Shown here: positions 12,587 to 25,650 of the stretch, one piece after another | Numbering within the stretch: the stretch's first letter is position 1 | Layout of the letters: every line of letters starts with the position of its first letter | Position numbers and translations under genes: made by a program | Notes under the pieces: model-generated | What the model saw: the letters and a program-made list of their open reading frames with translations, nothing else | The model's database searches: none | What the model was told of the DNA's origin: nothing | From: Kwoniella botswanensis | Lineage: Eukaryota > Basidiomycota > Tremellomycetes > Tremellales > Cryptococcaceae | DNA: 64,000 nt | Direction: 5' to 3' | Assembly (NCBI RefSeq): GCF_036426115.1 | Contig: NC_088599.1 | Location: 9,570,001-9,634,000, forward strand

Positions 12587-13429
12587 GTGGGGCTATGAGA
12601 GGTGGAGTATGTCGACGAGTGCGAGAAGGCGAAATATGTCGACAGTGCTATTTCAGATGCTAGAATTCGCACTGACCGAATGACCGACGGTATTGTAGGT
12701 TGTTTTCGACGGTACTACCAAATGATCCCGGGATAATCGGTATTCCTATCCTTCCTTTCCTTTCCTTTCCTTCCCTTCGCTGCTGATATGTACCGGATGA
12801 CGAGTGAGGGTGAGGGTGTAGGACGAGCTGGTCGATGGTATTGATGATTAGGTATAGGATGGCGAGGATGCTAATGATGGCGGCGAAGAGATGGGCGACT
12901 TGCGATGTGTGTTTTTTCGTGTGAGAGTATTGATCTGTGTATGGCCGACATTCCCGGGGAGAACCAGAGAGGAGAAGAGCGATCCATTCCCCTTTTTCCT
13001 CTCTCTTCCATAACGAACATAATTACCGGAACTAGCAATCAAAGTGATCGATTTAACTCAGGGACACTCCTGTTTAACCTTTTGCATCTCGGCCCAATCG
13101 AGGAATGTCATCATCCAAACTCGCAGTCCGAACCAACATCAGATCTCTCTCTTCGTGTTGCATCAGAGACGAAAACAGGATACGCGTCGTAAGTCAAAGA
13201 ATCATGTCTGTACGTTATGTGTGTCTTCGGAAGGCACGCCTACTCGGACTGATTCGCTCAATCATCGGCATACAGTGCTTGAGTTGACAAGGTGACGTAC
13301 TGGGCTGATCTCATTTGAAAACCGATCCCCTCTTCCATCCTCTGGCATGCGATCTGCGGATATATGCGTTGTAGTTATACCAATTGTCTCCTTTATTCTC
13401 CCGCAGACAATCTATCGTCCCGAAACATC
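12587..13429. other. Intergenic stretch with pyrimidine repeat
   Basis: Contains the 5' region of the zinc-cluster gene and the 3' end of the first unknown-family gene. A C/T-rich ccttcctttcc repeat lies at about 12752-12777. No convincing coding signal is seen. Confidence 0.5.
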
Positions 13430-14760
13430 CTAGTTGATAAAGATTGGATCCGGTTCATCACTATCCTCAAACATCAAAGCGTCGATCAACCTCTCCAGAG
13501 GCTGACACAACCTAGAAGGCATCTCGTCCATACCCTCTTGCAGATCCGATGTCAGTTTCAAAGTACCCCGAGTGAGAGCGATTAACGAATGATTTCCATG
13601 ATTGATCGAACGAGACCGAGACCTATCTCTCAGCGATGCGGTAGATCGTCGTAGAGTATCGGTGTTGATAATATCCCTTAATCTTGAACGGGATCTCGAC
13701 TCGGGATTTTTGGTATTATCACCTTGTGGAATACTTAATTTTCTACCTCTCTCAACGAACTCGTGAAATTCGGTAGATGCAGATTGACATGAATCTCGAC
13801 GGTCGGACCGTTCATTCTCTGGTTCCCAAGATTCCCTCATTAGCTGATATCCATCTTTCAATTATGTGGATGATTTGTTAACTCACCTTGTGAGTCCCTT
13901 CTTGAATTGGCAAGTTCTTCTTCATGATATCGTTGATAGATCGATACCCTCTCTTTGATAAATTGCAATCGCCTATTGACAGACGATTCCTCACTCTGAC
14001 AGGCTACGACTATTTTACTATGATAACTTGAGTTAAGTGATGACTTTGGTACAGTTGTAAGAGAGTTAATGACTTACTTTGCGAAATCAATGTATTTGCT
14101 ATCAGCTAGGTCCGATCTATACGAAGTAGCTACGAGAAATACTGAATCTGCAATAGGACCGAACCTATCATGCTTCTCGATAACTTTCTGTGGAAAACCA
14201 TCGAAATCATTTCTCGCAATTGACCATTGAGCAGGATCAAGATGATCATCTGAATACGGTAAAGAAGTCCTTTTGGCTCCTGCACAAAGCTCTAACCTGT
14301 TTCAAAATACACCGACATCAGTGCGTACGTGAATCATAACGAGGATCCATGGATGAGCGATGTGGCGAATGGCTCGTTGTATACGATTTGATAGATACAG
14401 GTTACCCTCAAATCTCGATAATCCACAACACTCCATTTGCCCTTCAAGATCATTTGAAACATCTTGACACTTGTCATACTCAGATTGATCCAATCTATTC
14501 AGCAATTTCCTACAAACCATCCAGCTAGACGTCAGTGCACCAAGCAGGGCGTGTTCTACATGAGAGGCTCTACGAACTTACTCATCGGACAGATCCCAGA
14601 ATTCAGCACGGAGACCTGGTACATTAGGTGTGTCGTCTGGGTCATACCCAATCAAATTGAAATATGCCAGCCTTTGGGGTCCATCCGTAGGTGATATGGT
14701 GATGGTTGGATTAACAGGTGAATTAGTGTATCTCGACCCATCTGTGGTGGTGCTGGACAT
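13430..14760 (-). CDS. Unknown-family protein, tandem paralogue 1
   Basis: Not recognised. The first exon starts MSSTTTDGSRYTNSPV (14760) and includes VPGLRAEFWDLSDE. Later exons carry NDLEGQMECCGLSRFEGN (about 14440), FGPIADSVFLVATSYRSDL (about 14150), NRRLQFIKERVSIYQRY (about 13970) and a Ser/Arg-rich C-terminus with RSRSRLRD and SLRDRSRSRS, ending LERLIDALMFEDSDEPDP. Each of these blocks has a counterpart in the same order in the next minus-strand gene (15389-17460), so the two are tandem duplicates. No membrane segment or signal peptide is seen, and the RS-rich tail suggests a nuclear or phospho-regulated protein (inference). About four introns. The exact exon joins near 13860-13990 and 14280 are by eye. 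Confidence 0.7.
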
Positions 14761-15388
14761 AGAAGTTCGTAGAGGCAGTGTATGAGTATCATTTGATCTT
14801 ACTCAGACATGATAAGTCTGCTACTGATGAATAAGTAATTTGGTTGTAGTAAAGTAAAGTCAGACAACGAATAGGTACATATACACATACATTTCAGCCT
14901 TCCTTACTGAAGCTCTCTATCCAATCGATCAGAAGCATTTGCTAAGAAGGCTTTGGGCACACACCACCACGAAAAGAATGATAGTCAGCTTGAAAGGAGT
15001 GATCGTTTGACCTCATGCAGATCCTCATATCAATGCACTAGAGTACTCGTTCAACACGATATGATTTGGAGCGTATTGTTCATCCAAAATCAGCAATATG
15101 TCGCTAAACTTCCAAATCTCCGCTCGAAAGTAGTCTCCGCTGGGAGCCAACCTTCACTTAGTTCTCACCTTTTTCTTCCCAGGCAGGGGTGGAGGACAGT
15201 ATGAAAACTTAGTATCATTATCGAATGGATTGGGATGGCCGCTGTCCGCTGCATAGTTGATATTTGGGAAGAAATTATAATTGCATTATTACAGTGCTGA
15301 CAGTACAACAAGTACAACGCCCGCAAGTACCGGCTACGGTAACTCATTTAGCGCTTTACACTTTGTAGACCCCCTTTTCTAACTCTTC
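14761..15388. other. Intergenic stretch between tandem paralogues
   Basis: Promoter side of paralogue 1 and 3' side of paralogue 2, both on the minus strand. I see no additional gene. Confidence 0.45.
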
Positions 15389-17460
15389 TCAATTCTTACT
15401 CTCCGGAACAGTCAAAGCGTCCAATAGATCCTTCAATTCTCTACAAGTTCCCTTCTGCCTTTCTATCTGACTCTCATACTGATCATGTACGATAATTGAC
15501 GAATGGAGCGAAGAGATAATCAAAGAACCTACCGCTTCCGTAGGTTCAACGCGATTACGTCTGAACATCTTTTTGAGTGAGACCGAGCTTCTTTTGCGAT
15601 CGGTATTGGTGTTGAAAGAAAGCCTGTTCTTCTTCTTCTGCTTGACGGATTCTATACTGTCATTATCGATAGATTGACTGGAAATGGATGTCGACGTCGA
15701 AGGCGTGTATTCTTGAGGATTGTGAATGACGGTTATATAATTCGAATCAATTAGATCAAATCCTCCTCCATCAACAAATCGATCTTTCACCACGTTATCA
15801 TACGAAGGACGTTCGCTATCTTCAAAAGCCTTGCTCCGTGAGTTGACCTCTCCATGAACTAACAATATTAGATGTTCAAAAACATATGATCAGTAATGTA
15901 ACGTACGTGCGGAATGGTATTATATGCTTTGGATAGCTTACAAGATTGATTATCCATCGTATCGTACATACTAACTTTCTCTTTAAAGTCTTTCAGTCGA
16001 TTATACATTTCGGACCCTTGTGCTGTACAACATTGGTTGAACATCCTGCGAAATATCCGATGGCACCGTAAGAGTATCAGTATCAGTCTCATGTGTCAAT
16101 CCACACTGTAATCGCGTTGAAACAGCTATCGTCTGAGCTTACCTTGTACAGGAATCTACCGACCTTCGCATGTTCTCACGATATTCCATCGATGTATCGA
16201 ATACTGACTTGGCCAATTGTCCCATTATATCGTCTTGAGGTATGACGTCTCTTCCGTTATGTTTCCAGCATTCAGATGCATCTGTCCTATTGGCAGAAGA
16301 ATGAGAACGAAGTCTGGATCCTGTCAAGAGGGATATGCTGCAGTCCAGTATGACATCAAACCCGTTGTATCAGTATACCAAACCACCGCCTGATAGTCTC
16401 TCCGGGCTAGGCGAGGTGTGGTGATCTGGAAGTAGAACAAAGTGAGATGCATTGGAATCAAGTGAACTCACCATCGCCTTTCATCCTGTGATAATCCACA
16501 GTTCACCATCTGGGCTATCAAATCGTTTGGACGATCCTCGGAAGACGCTTGGGGATTCTTTTGGAAAGTGTTGGTGATGGAGCTGTATCGTACGTTTTTG
16601 ACGATGAAATGTCAGCATGCAGTAACTTATCGTACTCTATCTGGAATTCCATGAGCTGTTCCGTATCAAAAGCCAGAGTCTACTGACCTTGTGGGCAATT
16701 GCCAAAACCCCTCATTTATCCCTGGAAGTTCGATATTCTCCTGACCCCTTTTCTTGATACAGACTGAACGGGAGTGACTACGTTTCCTCGTGCTTATCTT
16801 TGACTGTTCATCCTTTTGTTCTCTGAACTCGGTTTCAATAACATCTGGTAAAGTGAGAATCATCGAAGGTGAAGGTGAAGTTGATAAAGGCGACAAAGGT
16901 TCGTTCACATATTCGTCAAAATTTGTCCTTATCCTATGGGATAAACTATCATATACACTCTCACTATCTTCATTACTCTGACGATGCTTTTGCTGCTGTT
17001 CAGCATCATCGTTCACTCGATGATTGATATCTTGAGTAACCGCATTATCGCTCAGAAGTGGATGTTCATCTGGCAGATCGACAGAATACTGCGGTTCCTT
17101 GAAAGAAATTGGATTATCAGCCCATTCGATAGTTGCTCTCGAAGAGGATCGTATGGACGGAGCGATAGTAGTTCCTGACAATGAGCGTGTAGGCACTAAA
17201 GCCAGCTCTGATTTCAAGGTTGGAGGTGTTGGTGATGCTTGGCTGTAATCGGATGCACTATGATTGTAAGAATACAATATTGGTACTTCTCCAAACGAGG
17301 TCAATCCCATTTTCGTGTTCCATCGAAGCTCATTTATCGTCGAGCGTAGTGTCTGGACTTTATCACTGGGGACCATCGTATCGAAGGTGCCTTGCCACAA
17401 GGGGTTTTCCCAAGCTGTCAAGTCTTTTTGACATGGCATCGATATTGGATCTAAGGCCAT
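15389..17460 (-). CDS. Unknown-family protein, tandem paralogue 2
   Basis: Not recognised; longer sister of the gene at 13430-14760. The first exon (17460 to about 16690) encodes about 250 aa not found in the sister: a mostly disordered Ser/Pro-rich stretch with a basic KRSHSRSVCIKKR, ending in the shared LPGINEGFWQLPTR. The next exon (about 16580-16470) carries NDLIAQMVNCGLSQDERRW. Further exons give GQLAKSVFDTSMEYRENM (about 16220), NRLKDFKEKVSMYDT (about 15990) and a C-terminal exon (15865-15389) with KKMFRRNRVEPTEA, ending LKDLLDALTVPESKN. The conserved blocks alternate with poorly conserved linkers. No catalytic motif is visible. The N-terminal extension may be a lineage addition or a loss in the sister. 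Confidence 0.7.
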
Positions 17461-18439
17461 GATTGTTGCGTCTTGGATATACTAATGACCATTAACTATA
17501 CAGTCAACGTAGTGCACGTTAAGTGAGGAAGAGTTGAGGAGATTATGTACAGGTGAGCAGAGAAGACAGTTTATAGAATCGGAGGATTATCCATATTAGC
17601 CAATAAGTACAGTAACCTGCTATTGATTATCGCACGACACCGTCAGTAATAGAGGAGGTTAACCCATTCATTACTTACATTCTATTGGAGCGTGAATATA
17701 AAAGGAGGAGGTATATTACATATCCTTTTAGCGGATATCAATCGATATATGATATCTATGACCATCTTTTAAGCTAGCATTAGACTGAGAGTTGATGAAA
17801 TGAAGTCATTCGCTCTTTCCTCGGTTTAGGTGCTGATCATCGATCATCCCGCATCCTTTCTACCTCTGCACAGCTCTAATGAGTTGGGTAAAAGGTGATG
17901 AAGACTTCTTCAAAGAAGCTTCACGATAAATCCGTTGAGTAAGTAAGTGTTGATGTACTTTATCAAAAAGCGTTTGATCATAGAGTCGGTCTGGATCTGT
18001 TCACTGCAAAGGTGGATTTTGCAAACTGTACTCGTACTTTGGATTTTGCAATCGACTTCGAAATGTCATCGTCAAGCTCTTCGCGAGTAGGTTGACCTTA
18101 GGTGACTACTTGACTCGACATGAAGACATGAAAGGACGATCATGGACATACGGTATTGATGGTCGATGTTTAAGCTTAGTTACCTTGGTAGTGGCGTGCC
18201 TAACCTACCGGGATGTTCGGACCATGGATCCCTTTCGGCCCCGCTTCCACCTAATCCATCGATTCAGGGTCACAACCCAAAAGGTCAGATGAGTACGAGT
18301 ATGCTGACTGACAGTGAATGTTACAGCATCATATCATCACCGCAGCTTACCATCTTCCTCTTCTATCCTCATCTTGTGACATCGATCATAAACCAGCAAG
18401 AGATCGCTGGCGTCACCTCTCGAGCAAGCACCACACAAG
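17461..18439. other. Divergent promoter region
   Basis: Separates the unknown-family gene (minus) from the WDR48-like gene (plus). It has AT-rich patches (about 17690-17760) and no convincing coding exon. The small frames at 18092-18483 probably lie in the 5' leader of the WD40 gene. Confidence 0.45.
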
Positions 18440-21400
18440 ATGGTAACCTCACGGAGGGTATCTTATATCCTCCCTTCACCTGACCAACCTCCTCCGCTCT
18501 TATCGCTCCCACCCCTCGGCCAACAGCGTCAGGGACACCCGGCACCATTCTTCATACCTAAAACAGACGGCTCAGGCGCAAGTACGCCTGGTTCTGCACT
18601 CGGATCTCGAAACCCCTTTCTGACTGCTCAAACACCCCTTACCGAGAAGCCGTCGCACCCTAGACATTGTCTAGGTATAACCTCCCTAGCATTGGATACC
18701 TCTACTTTGTTATCTGAATCGGACTCACCTGGAGGGATACTATATACGGGTGGAAGAGATGGGCTGGTGGCATCTTGGGAACTGAACGTACCACACAAAA
18801 AGAGGAGAGGTGGGAGATACGAGATCTTGCCTGGAAGAGGTCAGAAAGTGAAATGGGAGAGAATAGGTGATGGAGCTGAATTTTTCGATGATGAGGAGTT
18901 TGATGATGATGAGAATGATAGGCTAAGTAGCGATGATGAAGGTGATGGATGGGTCGGTGTATCACAGAACCAAAAGAACAAAGGTGAAATACCTTATGAA
19001 GATAGATGGGAGATCGATAAGGATGAAATTGCCAACTCCAAGGTGAGCAACCACATAAAACCTCATGCTCGCTCAGGAATGGGCAGATCTGACAATTCCC
19101 ATCGGTTTGATTGGTACGTTCAGCCGCCTCCGACTACCTTCAGACAATCTGCTCAAACTCACACCGATTGGGTGAACGCGATGCTCCTATGTAATCTCAA
19201 CCAAACTGTCATAACAGCCTCATCAGATCGTACGATCAGAGCATGGAACCCACATGCTTCATCGGACGATCCAGCATCTTTATCACCCTCACTGGTAGGG
19301 AGTCATAGAGACTATGTGAGAGCGTTGGCTTGGGCAAAATACCCAGGATTACTCTTCTCAGGTGCACTGGATAGACATCTCAGTATATGGGATATCAAGA
19401 GTCAGGTTCATGAACCTGTCTTCAATATCGATCTGACCAAAGTAGATGACTTCGGTGGAGTAGGACTGGAAGGTGAAAGAGGTAGTGTATACGCACTGGG
19501 TGTCGGTGAGTTAAATCTTATTCCGACTTCCATATAAATGTTATTTCCTAACGTCCGTCATACTGGGAACCACAGATCATGCTGGACAGGTCTTAGCTGC
19601 CGGAACACCAGAACGAGTCGTACGACTATGGGATCCTAGAGCTGGTGATCACAGTATCGGAAAGCTCATCGGTCATACAGACTGTGTACGAAGCATCATC
19701 TTCAGCGAAGATGGACGATATGTGAGTCGATGGATGGTCAATCCAAACCTTGTGTTCTCCAATGCTGATGTGGAGTTCATCGTGGGTCAGATGCTCACCG
19801 GATCTTCCGACACCACTATCAAACTTTGGTCACTTGCTGCTCACCGATGTCTACATACGTTTAACCATCACGATTCGTCCGTTTGGGCTTTACACTCTAC
19901 TCATCCTAATCTCGAACGTTTCTACTCTGGCTCCCGAGACGGATACCTATGTGTCACTGATCTAGAACAATGCGGCGATATTTCGGAAGGAGAGTGTGTC
20001 GTTCTGGCAAGGGAAGGGGAAGGCCAAAAAAATGGTACCTACGAATCGAAGACCGGCGATGAGGGTATAAGATGTATCACCGCCATGGATGATGAATACG
20101 TTTGGACAGCTACTGGTAGTGCCGAGATCAAGCGATGGAGGGACGTAGGAAGGAGAGTTGATAGGTTGAATCAGGATTTCGACGGCTTGTCGTACAATAT
20201 ACCTACGGAAAGGAGTCCTCCAACAGACGTTTCCATCACTGTACCCACAGGACTAGGTACACCGTTCTCCCCAAATTCCGCGGCACCCAATGGACAACAC
20301 GCCACTGAGGGACCCAATGGCACCGAAAATGATGACTTCAGGTCCATCTCATTTGCGCCAACCCCTTCACCCCGGAATGGTCCAGCTAGTCCTACTTCAC
20401 CGAATAATCCGAACGTCTCAACAGCTTCTGCCTTGCCTTCTGCCGTTCGAGATCGAATTACAGGAAACACCTCTCAAAGAGCTACCAGCCTTTCGGGGGC
20501 ATCTATCGCTAACTCAGTAGCTTCGGAAGACGGTCGGAACAAACTAGGTATAAATGGTATTCCATATCAGTCGCTCGTATGTCTCGGAGTGCCCGATTCG
20601 CCTTATTCTTTCGGGTTTTCTCAACATCGACAGGAAGATATGCACCGAGAGCCTTCCATGACTTCCGTTCCTCAAGGTCTAAATGGGCTGTTGAAAGCTG
20701 AGAATGAATCGCCTAGAAGGATATCATTCCAGATGGATCGTGAACAACCCACTGCTAGGATGGAGTACGAAGATCGAGAGGTCGCCTCTGAGGCAATTCC
20801 TTTACGGGTCAACCCCGATGAGATTGTAGCTGGGCGAAGTGGATTAGTACGATCGTTAATCCTGAATGACAGACAACATGTCTTGACGGTCGACACGGAG
20901 GGTGAAGTTGCAGCCTGGAATATCCTCAGAGGGATCTGTATAGGAAGATTCAGTACGACCGAGGTAGCCGAAGCGTTACATCTCGAAAGAGGAGAAAAGG
21001 CCGAACAAGCCGTTAGGAAACATTCCCAAGAGGTTTTAGAGATGGTCAAAGAAAGAGTAGAAGGTGAAACTATGGTCATCACTTGGTGTCAGGTCGATAC
21101 GAAGATCGGAAGCTTGGTTGTGCATCTTGAAGAAGGCAGGGTGTTTGATGCGGAGGTGTATGCGGATGAAATAGGTTTGGAAGGGTTCGAAGGTAGTAAG
21201 GAGGATATCAGAAGTGAGTATGAACATCTATGCCGTGTAAAGTATGCTGATTGCAATCACCTCTCTCTGCATAGTCAATCTCGGCAAATGGGCTTTGGCC
21301 AACCTGTTCAGGGGCTTGATCAAAGCTGAGGAACGAGAGGTGACTGATCTAGCTGTAAATCAAACACCCAGTACCGTAAATTCAAGTTTACCAAGTAGTG

Positions 21401-22749
21401 TACCGAGATCACCTGGGATCACACAAATATCAATCGAGAGACCAGCCGATATTCCTCATCCTCACAGGAAGAGAGCTATGACAGGATCCTTCTCCAACCC
21501 ACGACCACCTTCATTGAATATACCAGGATTGGTTTCTCCCGCAAGTAGACCGGCAGTCTTACCTGAAGTATTCGATGAACACTTATCTCGAAGTGCACCT
21601 GAGTCTAACAGTTTCTTCCAGAATTTCCAAGCATTGAAAGTCCCGCAATCACCTAGTGTAGCTTCAACTGCCAACCCTACCTTGTCACCCAATACGGAAA
21701 GGACCAGTGCAACACGTGATTATTTCTCTTCGAAGAGGAAGAACGACCCTTCGCCTTCGAGAGAGTCAACGATGAATACACCTTCCACCCCCGCTGCTTC
21801 CAGTACTACTACGGATAAGAAAGGTTTTATGGGAAAGATGAAAGGTCTAGGAAGGAAGAAACAGGCTGAAACTCCCATGAGTCCCGTTGTTGAGAAAGTA
21901 GTCACTCCGGAGGATGACGTGAGTTCCTTTCGCCTATACTACAAGTCAAACATATTGAATTGACTAACCTTTGGTTCATATGTAGGGCCCCAAAATGTCA
22001 GAAAGGGAAGCCGAACAACTACGTATCCTCGATACCGTCCGATCCCACCGATTCTCTCCTCCAGGACCATTGGAAGCTCCTTATATCCCCTTACCTCTCT
22101 CCACCGCATTGCTCATTTCTGAAGAATCGAAAGATGCCGGCGCATGGGTAGTCACCTACCGATCGCAAGTATCTTCCACTGAGAGGGACATGGAGGATCT
22201 CGAGATGAATTCGCCTTTGTGGTTATTGGATTACCTGTTCGCGTCAAATACGAGACAAAAGGAACCTGTCAAATTGACTTTCATACTGGAACCTGCACCT
22301 GGTAGTGGGATGAAAGAGTTGCCTGAAGGGTGAGTGTGGTTCCTGTCGACGTGTCTACGCCACATCTCTTTTCATTCGTACCAGAATGATGGACTCGACT
22401 AACATATCATTCTACAATATATAGCTCCGCAAGGTTATCCGCCTCAAGAGCCTTAAGAGCCAAAAAGATATCCGCCTTCATCGTGGATAAATTAGATCTA
22501 TACAATCCATCGAAACTCAAACTCCCTTCATTCGCTTCCCACCATTTACGGAAAGATTCTCTATCACATGGCAGAAGATCTTCCACTTCTAATGAAGATA
22601 CTCTACCGCAACCTGAAGAGATCATAGAGTTGATATGCGGTAACGAAGTGGTCAACCCTAAGATTACGCTCGCAACGCTAAAGGCTTATTATGGGAGCGG
22701 ACCGGATATGTTATTGTATTATAGGTTGAAGAAAGGTATACAGGGTTAA
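18440..22749 (+). CDS. WDR48: WDR48/UAF1-like WD40 protein
   Basis: Homologue of WDR48 (UAF1; Bun107 in fission yeast, Duf1 in budding yeast), the WD40 cofactor that activates USP1/USP12/USP46-type deubiquitinases. The start is MVTSRRVSYILPSPDQ (18440). WD repeats include LYTGGRDGLVASWEL (about 18750), VITASSDRTIRAWNPH, LLFSGALDRHLSIWDI, LAAGTPERVVRLWDPRAGD, LTGSSDTTIKLWSLAAHR and FYSGSRDGYLCVTDL. An acidic insert (18880-18960) interrupts the first blades. After a disordered linker comes VLTVDTEGEVAAWNILRG, then the WDR48-specific C-terminal domain with LGKWALANLFRGLIKAEE and the ubiquitin-like end ICGNEVVNPKITLATLKAYY (about 22650). I traced the introns at about 19505, 19722, 21214, 21919 and 22331. 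About 1,300 aa, longer than animal WDR48 because of the linkers. Confidence 0.9.
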
Positions 22750-23436
22750 ATGTGGATTGTAAAGGGTTGTATCGTTGAGAGAAATGTATAGGCTCCGATT
22801 GTGTGAAAATTGGGGGAGTGGGTCAGAATCAAACTGGGATAGGTAATCATCTTCCTTCAGTGTCAAGGGACAAATAAGGGAGACAAATAAGGGAAAAGTA
22901 ATACGATTATAGTCGTTATGGTGGTAGGAAGGAAGGGAGGAATCACTAAGTAATCTCTTAAAGGATTTCATTTTAGAGTCTTTGTAGCTTGAATGCAATA
23001 TATACCTTTGTTCTGCAAGAGTGCGTACTTTAGATGTACTTTCAGAAGGACAGATCATCGGCAATGCTATCAAGGCTCAATGGGTAATAATGATGAGTAA
23101 AGGGATATATCAAACAAGGGGAGGGCATGATGAATGTAGTATAACGCTTCACTATATCATCTTGTCACGTATTTTTCGCGCAAGAATCATATCATACATA
23201 CCGGCCGTTCTTCTGTCTCTCTTCGACGTGAGTACAGATATGCGTTTGATTTGAGACACTCCTACCTCGTCTGCTACATGCCTGCTGCATATCGTCCATT
23301 ACCATTTTAAAGAGTTGACAACCCAGAAATTCACATTTGTGAGCGTACTCGAGATCGTCTTGTCCTTGTCTATGAACAGCTACTCAAACGCCAGTTGCCG
23401 TTTCTACTATCATCGAAGTGGTAGTTCAGTAACGAG
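22750..23436. other. Intergenic stretch
   Basis: 3' side of the WDR48-like gene and promoter of the small membrane-protein gene. The minus-strand open frame at 22711-23073 has no recognisable features and overlaps the WDR48 3' end. Nothing else is seen. Confidence 0.45.
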
Positions 23437-24233
23437 ATGAACCTGACTAACACTCAGAAGACAGTTATCGGTGAGTCAAGCCAACCAACCATACGATCCT
23501 TCTTCAATTCTGATGAACCTTCCGCCAGTTGCTCATACTTCCAACGCTTGTAGTGATCTTAGCAATATTCCTAACCTTCATCGCCATTCTCCTCCTCTTC
23601 TGTATCTACTCCTCTCGAAAAGCACGACAAGATACGATCCAAGCTCAAAAAGCGGTCTTAGGCCGATGGAAGGAAAATCCGGGCGGATTTGAGGAATGCA
23701 CTTTACCGAATTTATCTGTACCTTCTGTTCACACACCTGGTCATAGACACGAATATGATCTTGCTACTTTACCCGGTGGTAATGAGTTGACGAGGGAAGG
23801 GAAGAGAGGGAGTGGTCTAGCTGGGATTGGAACGTTTTCAGCATCAAAACCCAGATCAAGTTCACATTCGTCTAGTACAGGCAATAGTCGACCTGCCCTA
23901 CAGTCCTCGCAGCCTTCTTGCATGGGAGTAGGAGAGATGGGTCAGCCTCGTAAGAATCCTGTACCAACTTTATCTCGTCCGATGTCGTGGTCTAGGGGTA
24001 TATCGCGGACGAGATCAAAATCGATATCAACATTGAAATCGAATGTAAGCGATAGATCGATATTCAGACCTAATAAATCGAAATACTTCATCAATTATAT
24101 GAGCGCTCCTCCGCCTCCCTTACCTCGGAAAAGCTCAGCGAGGTCAGCGGGGAGTAATGCCAGTGCTGGAACAGGAAGAGATGCTCGAGCTGAACTGGTA
24201 GAAAAGAGTGATCGAAGAGGTGGAAGAAGGTGA
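23437..24233 (+). CDS. Small single-pass membrane protein, unknown
   Basis: Not recognised. A 34-nt first exon (MNLTNTQKTVI, 23437-23470) is joined by an 83-nt intron (gtgagt to cttgtag) to the main exon at 23554. The joined N-terminus is short and followed at once by one strong transmembrane helix, VILAIFLTFIAILLLFCIY, then basic SSRKARQD (positive-inside, so the C-terminus is probably cytoplasmic). The rest, about 200 aa, is disordered and Ser/Arg/Pro-rich, with APPPPLPRKSSARS near the end, a proline-rich SH3-ligand-like motif. About 238 aa. It could be a membrane anchor for cytoskeletal or signalling partners, but that is inference. Confidence 0.7.
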
Positions 24234-24367
24234 TGTCGTAACATTATCGAATGGCTATACGCTGTATATATATAACACTTATAAACCTATACGTCACCAG
24301 GTCCGTTTTAGTTTATCCCTTCGTTGACTCTGTATTGTACATCACAGGTCTTATCACTCACATGATA

Positions 24368-25309
24368 TCAATTCTTCTTTATGATTTCTTGAGCAACTTC
24401 CAATAGACTTTTCCCAACTATATCAGGTCTTCCACCATAAGTTTCATACCATCTGTTCAAACTCTCATCTTGTTTGTCATTATCTACCGACTCAGAAGGC
24501 AACTCGAGCACCAAAGCGGTTTTGAACCTTTACATTTCCATACAATCAATATCAGCTCATGATGATTTTGGTACTCGTGATTGATAATAATTGCCTCACC
24601 CAGCTTTCTTAGCCGCTGCCAAGTCCCAAAGATGCGCAGCAACGAACCATCTCTGGCCCTTCCCTCCCTCCTCCAATCTCTCACAAAGACTGTTGGCGGC
24701 TTCGTACACCTCCTTGTGTGGTTTGGCATATCCTACATCATCGCAGCTTACTACACTCGAGATATAGTCTATTATACCGGCTTTGGAGGCGTATCCCTCA
24801 GTAGTCGATTTAGCTCCATTGGTGATGATGGCTAACTTGGCTTCGTTGTTTGCTAAGTAGCTGAAAGCCTCTTTCAACGTAGGCGCAGCTGGAAGAGACG
24901 ATAAGAGTGACGTTATCCCTTCTAGCTCTGAAGACGTGGGGGGAGGTATCGAAAGAGCAGATGAGAGGGATAAAGGTAGAGAGGTTTTGAGGATAGAAGA
25001 TATCGGAGGAGGAGGCGGAGAGATGAGGGATAGGTACTGTTCGGGGTCATCGATCAGCATTGGGTGGTAAGACGGCTATTTATGTACTCACTGTATAGTC
25101 CCTTTGAGCCGAGTGAAACTGGAGTAATGCTACTTGTCAGTATCTGCACCATGAAGAATGCCATCACAGCTCACCCAATCCATCACGAATCCCTTACTAC
25201 CCCACCCTTTTTTCGCCAACCCTTCTCCATATCTCTCTTCGACAGCCTTGACGATATCTTGAAGGGTGAAACACGTCCCGAGGGCATCGAAGCAGATTGT
25301 GAGAGTCAT
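24368..25309 (-). CDS. HAD-superfamily haloacid dehalogenase-like hydrolase
   Basis: Cytosolic HAD-fold hydrolase close to type II 2-haloacid dehalogenases. The first exon starts MTLTICFDALGTCFTLQD (25309) and contains motif I (nucleophile Asp in FDALGT). A short second exon encodes LLQFHSAQRDYT. The main exon (25040-24596) has a cap-like helical part, then motif II LAIITNGAKSTTEGYASKAG (Thr/Asn), then GYAKPHKEVYEAA with the motif III Lys, and VAAHLWDLAAAKKAG leading to motif IV. The last exon ends LLEVAQEIIKKN. About 270 aa, as expected. In fungi such proteins act on varied small substrates, so the true substrate is unknown. The junction between exons 1 and 2 could not be fixed with a canonical phase. 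Confidence 0.85.
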
Positions 25310-25650
25310 GGTAGGTCTGTATGCTGCAGTTGATATATGAATGAACTTTCTGATTGCCCCTGCGTTGAGATGACTCCTCTCATGATGTTAGATGGGTAGT
25401 TAGTCACTTGGATCAATGGTGTCGTCATGACGATCAAAAGTTATTTTCGGTTCCAACGGAAAGATATGTGATCCGGGAAGGGGCGATGTGATTCCGGGCA
25501 TAATCCGAGGAGGAAGGCTGTTATCATTTACCAGTAGATAAGAAACACAGTTGTCACTCTGACTCTGAGATGAGATTCAATACCTTCTTTACTTCGTGAT
25601 CTCCATATCTACCTTGCACATAAGACAGTCAAGACAGAACCTCATCAACA
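25310..25650. other. Divergent promoter region
   Basis: Shared 5' region of the HAD hydrolase (minus) and the polysaccharide deacetylase (plus). No motif was singled out. Confidence 0.45.
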
